DNA of 64,000 bases from Toxoplasma gondii ME49 (Eukaryota > Apicomplexa > Conoidasida > Eucoccidiorida > Sarcocystidae). Below are positions 60,280-64,000 of the stretch, piece after piece. The translations under genes and the position numbers were made by a program. The notes beneath the pieces were generated by a model. It worked only from the letters and a program-made list of their open reading frames with translations. It was not told the DNA's origin and ran no database searches. Position 1 is the first letter of the stretch, and every line of letters starts with the position of its first letter. The stretch is taken from positions 1,346,989 to 1,410,988 of the forward strand of contig NC_031467.1 of assembly GCF_000006565.2 (NCBI RefSeq). Reading direction: 5' to 3'.

Positions 60280-62071
60280 CTTGGCTCGGATTCCCGTCTC
60301 TGCAGGCCGCGCCGTCACTTGACCAAGGCCGTGCGATATTGGGACCCGTGGCTGGCTAGACGCATTCTTGTGTACATGGACGTGTATCTCATGGAGCAAG
60401 AATCAAATCCTTTCCAGCGTCTGCAGACGTACCTCTTGGCGAATGCGGTGGATTCAATGCCAAAGATGGCAAAATATTTGAACCTAGAGAGGAGCCAACA
60501 GGGCTGTTGAGGAGTACTCAATTCTGCTCAGCTACCTCCCGCTAGAAGACACGACACTCTGTGGAGACAGACACCACGATGGAGAGGAAAAACGACAACA
60601 ACATCCAGAGCAACTCAGTCGTACCCTGCGTTGACGTTCAGTGTGTAGTGAACAGGAGCGCCGATCCAGGCTCGAACAGAAAACCAGGCACATCCCTGAT
60701 GCTACGCTGATAACGGTTACCGCGTTCCGAGTATGGGCATCGTTCCAGAGACCCCCGACCTACTTCAACTGGTCGCCTCTCCATCACTTTGATCTAGTGT
60801 AAGTATTAATGGTTCATAGAGTCAACAAAGAAAGTACGTAGACAACCCGTCACCAATACCGGCACTAACGCCAATATCTTGTCGAGGCGAAAATAGCGCC
60901 CTTGTGACAGCTAGACATGGGTCTTCTATGCCAATGGTGTTCCTGGAAAGCGCTGCGCCGTCGTATTCTCCTCCGTCGCGACATCCCTTGCGGCACAAAT
61001 AGGAGCCAGAGGCAGTCGCACACATTTAATGCCAATATTGTTGTGCCGTCGAACGAAACAGGCCTCTGAATTTGTGTTTTGAAAGGGAAGAGAGAGGCCA
61101 GGCTCGCGCACCCCCGTGCCTCGGAAGCCGTAGTGCAGCAAAGCAGACGCGACGACTTCACTGGTTCCCTTCTTTACGGCAGCACGAGTCTGTTGTTAGT
61201 CTGTGTTACAGTGTTTCGCACTTACAGACATCATGTTCGGTCCGTCANNNNNNNNNNNNNNNNNNNNNNNNNNNNNNNNNNNNNNNNNNNNNNNNNNNNN
61301 NNNNNNNNNNNNNNNNNNNNNNNNNNNNNNNNNNNNNNNNNNNNNNNNNNNNNNNNNNNNNNNNNNNNNNNNNNNNNNNNNNNNNNNNNNNNNNNNNNNN
61401 NNNNNNNNNNNNNNNNNNCACTTCCACCGGAGCTGCTCTCGCGAGTCGAGTTCTCCATTTTCACGGAGATACCGAGACACCTGGCGGGTTCAACAGACGC
61501 ACAGCTGCCTCAAAGAGGACAACAGGGGTCTCACTTAGGTTTTGCCTTGCTGACACTTCCGTCGCTGGCCAAGAGATGGCAATTGTCTTAGGCTTCCCCA
61601 GAAGCAACTGTCAGTGTAAAGGTGTGACTCGCCGGAAAACCATGGATGTTTCATACTCTACAACCTCCACATGCATGGTAGCTACCAAAACTGCAAACTA
61701 TAGACACAAACAAACGAAAAATACCTGGGGGTGATGCACTATGGGGACGTAGGGGACAGAGAAATCGTCCTTCAGCTTCATCTTTGCCCGCCGCGTCGAC
61801 GACGCGATACAGCGGGCGCAGCGGCTCATCACACCACTACACGACTTCTGCAAAGAAGCACCTCTCTTCTCTCTTCACGTCTCTCTACCACTTCTACCAC
61901 CTGCACCCCCGCTTCGTCCACAAAACACATTTGAACGATGTGACCAAAATGATCCACAAAAACACGATTGTTTCGTCACATGAAACCTCAGCAAATTCAG
62001 GCGCCAGGACGGCCTCCCTTCAAACGTCCTAATCCAGAGTCCTCTCCGCTCCATCCCCACCTTCTGCCCCT
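60280..62071. other. Upstream and intergenic sequence of the ROP cluster, interrupted by a gap
   Basis: Upstream (5') side of the truncated copy and 3' side of the intact gene. A plus-strand open frame at 60214-60510 (98 residues) crosses the repeat edge and has no recognised family. The stretch 61731-62071 should be the 3' untranslated region of the intact gene. Contains the N run at 61248-61418. Confidence 0.45.
61248..61418. other. Assembly gap (171 Ns)
   Basis: Unresolved bases between the two ROP copies. The real missing length is unknown. Apparent open frames that cross it are artefacts. Confidence 0.98.
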
Positions 62072-63799
62072 TCACGTTTCCGGTGGTGGCATGTCATCGT
62101 CTCCCCCTGTCAACGTCCCATCACCTGAGTACAGGCGCGAAGCAGCGGACAGCTGTTCTTCCATCTCCCTGTATTCCGGAGTCTCCGTCGCTTGCAAGGC
62201 GAGCAGGCGGGCCTCGACAGAAGGGTTAATCAACTTGTAAACCAGGAGTTTCACGTTCTCTGGTGCCCGCCGGCACAATGAGAACAAGAATTCGATGGAG
62301 TATTCCTCTTCAGGTCCTGTAGTTGGAGCTTTAAAGCACCAAATAAAAAATATAGTCGCTCCCAACCCCCACGCATCCATTCCGTGTGTCATCTGGGTCT
62401 TGCGTGGACCAAAAAGAAGTCCTCCGCGGGATCCACGAACTTCCGGCGGCGAAAAGCCTTGAGCATTTTCAGCCACCACTTTTGTGCCCGCTCTCACCAG
62501 AGAGCCAAAGTCACGCAAGTACAGGCCCCCCTCACGCTTCAAACAAAACGAATCAGGCAATATCTTCCCGTGCACCACTCCTTCGTCTTGGAGGTGAGCT
62601 ACCAGCCTCACCGCCTGAACAGTAAGATACAATCGAGCGGCATCAGCTAGGGGGCGGTCCTCTGTTGGAAGCTCGTACAGCTCCTCGACAAACCTTCCCA
62701 TATCGATCTCAATTGCAGGAAGCAGTAACAACAGATTTATGACCCAGCCAACCTCATTATGTGACTTAGCTTTCTGAACTAATGGCTTCCCCGGGATCGT
62801 CACCAAATCGAACGGGGCCAGAAATCTTAGATACCTGTTAGCTAGATATGGGTTCTTCACCTTTTGAAACAACCCAATAGCTAGTGCTTGGTGCCGCAGC
62901 TTATCTAAGTCCTTCCCAGACGGTTTGTTCCAAGTACTGCCAACCAGTACAGTCATCGGTTCTCCTGTCGCTTGGTCTGTCGCTTGAAACAGCAATCCTC
63001 CATCAACAATGTTGATTAGGTTACCCCTGACGAGCTGTCTCCCGGGCCGGCCCAATTCAGAAATCACTGTGACAGCCCCACCTTCCGCCCACAGCATTTC
63101 CGAGAATGCGTTTTCATATGCGGCAAACACACCATGCCCGGACGTTGGTCCGAACCCCGCCACCTTGCCAAGAACCTCCCGGATTATCACCTCTCCTGGA
63201 ACCTTGTCACGATAATACAAGGAATTCGTCTCGAGATCCGGAGGATCACCTTCAGTGAAAACGGGTTGTGGACGCTCCGGCCAAACTCGCCTGAAAAATC
63301 TGCCAGCTGCCGCTGGAATGCCATGTCGGAAAAATCTTCCAACCCGCCGCAAATGCTGAAGCAGACGGGTATGCAGCGGAACCCGAGTCCTCCTGGAAAC
63401 TTCTGCTGCATCATCGGATCCGCGTGTACTCCCACGACGCCAAAAACGCAAATGCCTGAGGAACCTTCTGAAGCCTGTGGGGGACGCGGTCGAGGTTCCT
63501 GTCTGGCTGTCCAGTAAAGGCGGCCTTAATTCAACCCCCTCCTGCTCCAGCCATGAACCCCCCCGACTGCCCTCAGCTTCCCCCTCTGAGACAGTGTTCT
63601 CTCCTTCAGTGGAATCATGAGAATACTTGTCCACGATGTCTCCCGCCGGACTGACACTCAAAGCGGCTTCCGAGCTCTTCCACTGGTGAGGCCGCTGTAT
63701 GCCAGCGCCTTGCTGGACGAGGCAAAGCCCCAGAACAAGGAATGCCGCAGCTAGCCAGACAAGACACGACGGCTGTCCGAAAGAGGTAGGGTGCCCCAT
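62072..63799 (-). CDS. ROP8: Rhoptry pseudokinase of the ROP2/ROP8 family
   Basis: Secreted rhoptry protein; relatives are injected into the host cell and attach to the parasitophorous vacuole membrane. Intronless, 575 residues from the ATG at 63799 (the frame opens at a TTG seven codons earlier). Order: signal peptide 1-33 (LVWLAAAFLVLGLCLVQQGAG); acidic prodomain; SWLE at 82-85, fitting the SPhiXE cleavage site of rhoptry proteins; Arg-rich amphipathic helices about 109-172 (FRRFLRHLRFWRRG, LHTRLLQHLRRVGRFFRHG), the RAH region that binds the vacuole membrane; then a kinase fold. Catalysis looks lost: the VAIK lysine position reads VLVG, and the HRD aspartate position is HGK (410-412). DFG (430-432) remains. 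The C-terminus LYSGDGTLTGGDDDMPP is shared by ROP2 and ROP8 of T. gondii. The HGKILPDSF and QGFSPPEVRGS residues and the N-terminus fit ROP8 better than ROP2 from memory; the exact paralogue is not proven. Confidence 0.88.
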   Translation of the reverse strand: MGHPTSFGQPSCLVWLAAAFLVLGLCLVQQGAGIQRPHQWKSSEAALSVSPAGDIVDKYSHDSTEGENTVSEGEAEGSRGGSWLEQEGVELRPPLLDSQTGTSTASPTGFRRFLRHLRFWRRGSTRGSDDAAEVSRRTRVPLHTRLLQHLRRVGRFFRHGIPAAAGRFFRRVWPERPQPVFTEGDPPDLETNSLYYRDKVPGEVIIREVLGKVAGFGPTSGHGVFAAYENAFSEMLWAEGGAVTVISELGRPGRQLVRGNLINIVDGGLLFQATDQATGEPMTVLVGSTWNKPSGKDLDKLRHQALAIGLFQKVKNPYLANRYLRFLAPFDLVTIPGKPLVQKAKSHNEVGWVINLLLLLPAIEIDMGRFVEELYELPTEDRPLADAARLYLTVQAVRLVAHLQDEGVVHGKILPDSFCLKREGGLYLRDFGSLVRAGTKVVAENAQGFSPPEVRGSRGGLLFGPRKTQMTHGMDAWGLGATIFFIWCFKAPTTGPEEEYSIEFLFSLCRRAPENVKLLVYKLINPSVEARLLALQATETPEYREMEEQLSAASRLYSGDGTLTGGDDDMPPPET

Positions 63800-64000
63800 G
63801 TTGGGAGGACTCACAAACAAATCAACCGTTCAGAGGTGGCAGCTGCATCCGCAATTATCGTAACAACATTCTGAAGTACACATCTGAAGTGCCTTCAAAA
63901 GAAACAACACTGACACAATCACCATACTCCCGGGATGCTGTGCGCAGTCATGGACGGTGCCGCAGGATGGCGGCTCAGCCAGAAGCAAGGACACTCAGCG
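63528..64000. repeat. Near-identical direct repeat, right copy (partner 59807-60279)
   Basis: Same block as at 59807-60279, covering the 5' coding part and upstream region of the intact ROP gene. It runs off the window end without loss of similarity, so its far edge is outside. Confidence 0.9.

Noticed and set aside
61072..61734. 220-codon plus-strand frame
   Set aside because: Exists only because it runs through 171 Ns.
1..64000. CRISPR array, insertion sequence, phage or bacterial operon
   Set aside because: No spaced identical repeats, no transposase or integrase frames, no ribosome-binding-site pattern; gene structure is eukaryotic throughout.

Overview
The window reads as nuclear DNA of a tissue-cyst coccidian, most likely Toxoplasma gondii or its close relative Hammondia. 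The evidence is GC-balanced sequence, intron-rich genes with GT/AG boundaries, many TGCATGC motifs and (TA)n tracts, multi-kilobase spacers, proteins inflated by low-complexity inserts, and a ROP2/ROP8-family rhoptry pseudokinase locus at the right end. Species and chromosome are inferred from family recognition only. I saw no tRNA, rRNA, CRISPR array, transposon or bacterial-style operon.

Layout. 1-10.4 kb: importin-beta (karyopherin beta-1) homologue on the minus strand, 12 exons placed, last C-terminal exon not found. 10.4-14.1 kb: long GC-rich divergent spacer. 14.2-18.6 kb: intronless, very long histidyl-tRNA synthetase on the plus strand with an N-terminal signal peptide, so a candidate apicoplast enzyme. 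21.0-24.3 kb: four-exon TREX-like DEDDh 3'-5' exonuclease on the plus strand. 25.5-37.5 kb: DEAH-box RNA helicase of the DHX37/Ecm16 (Dhr1) ribosome-biogenesis type on the minus strand; 16 exons whose phases all agree. 39.9-41.2 kb: intronless TLC-domain membrane protein. 42.4-44.4 kb: weakly supported multi-exon gene of unknown function. 44.8-48.3 kb: OST3/OST6 subunit of oligosaccharyltransferase in three exons. 51.6-58 kb: very large protein of unknown function with at least three exons. 59.5-64 kb: part of a ROP2/ROP8-like cluster on the minus strand, with one intact pseudokinase gene, one chimeric broken paralogue sharing the same 5' block, and a run of Ns between them.

Most genes are housekeeping functions: nuclear import, translation in an organelle, nucleic-acid degradation, rRNA processing, membrane lipid handling and N-glycosylation. 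They are not functionally linked, and their order looks like ordinary eukaryotic gene scatter. The right end is different: a parasite-specific, duplicated family of secreted rhoptry proteins, showing recent 5' duplication or gene conversion, pseudogenisation and an assembly gap.

Exon boundaries were read by eye from GT/AG signals and reading-phase agreement. Those of the helicase and most of importin-beta are firm. The 3' end of importin-beta, the 5' edge of its short exon 9, the second exon of the exonuclease, and the unknown genes are tentative.
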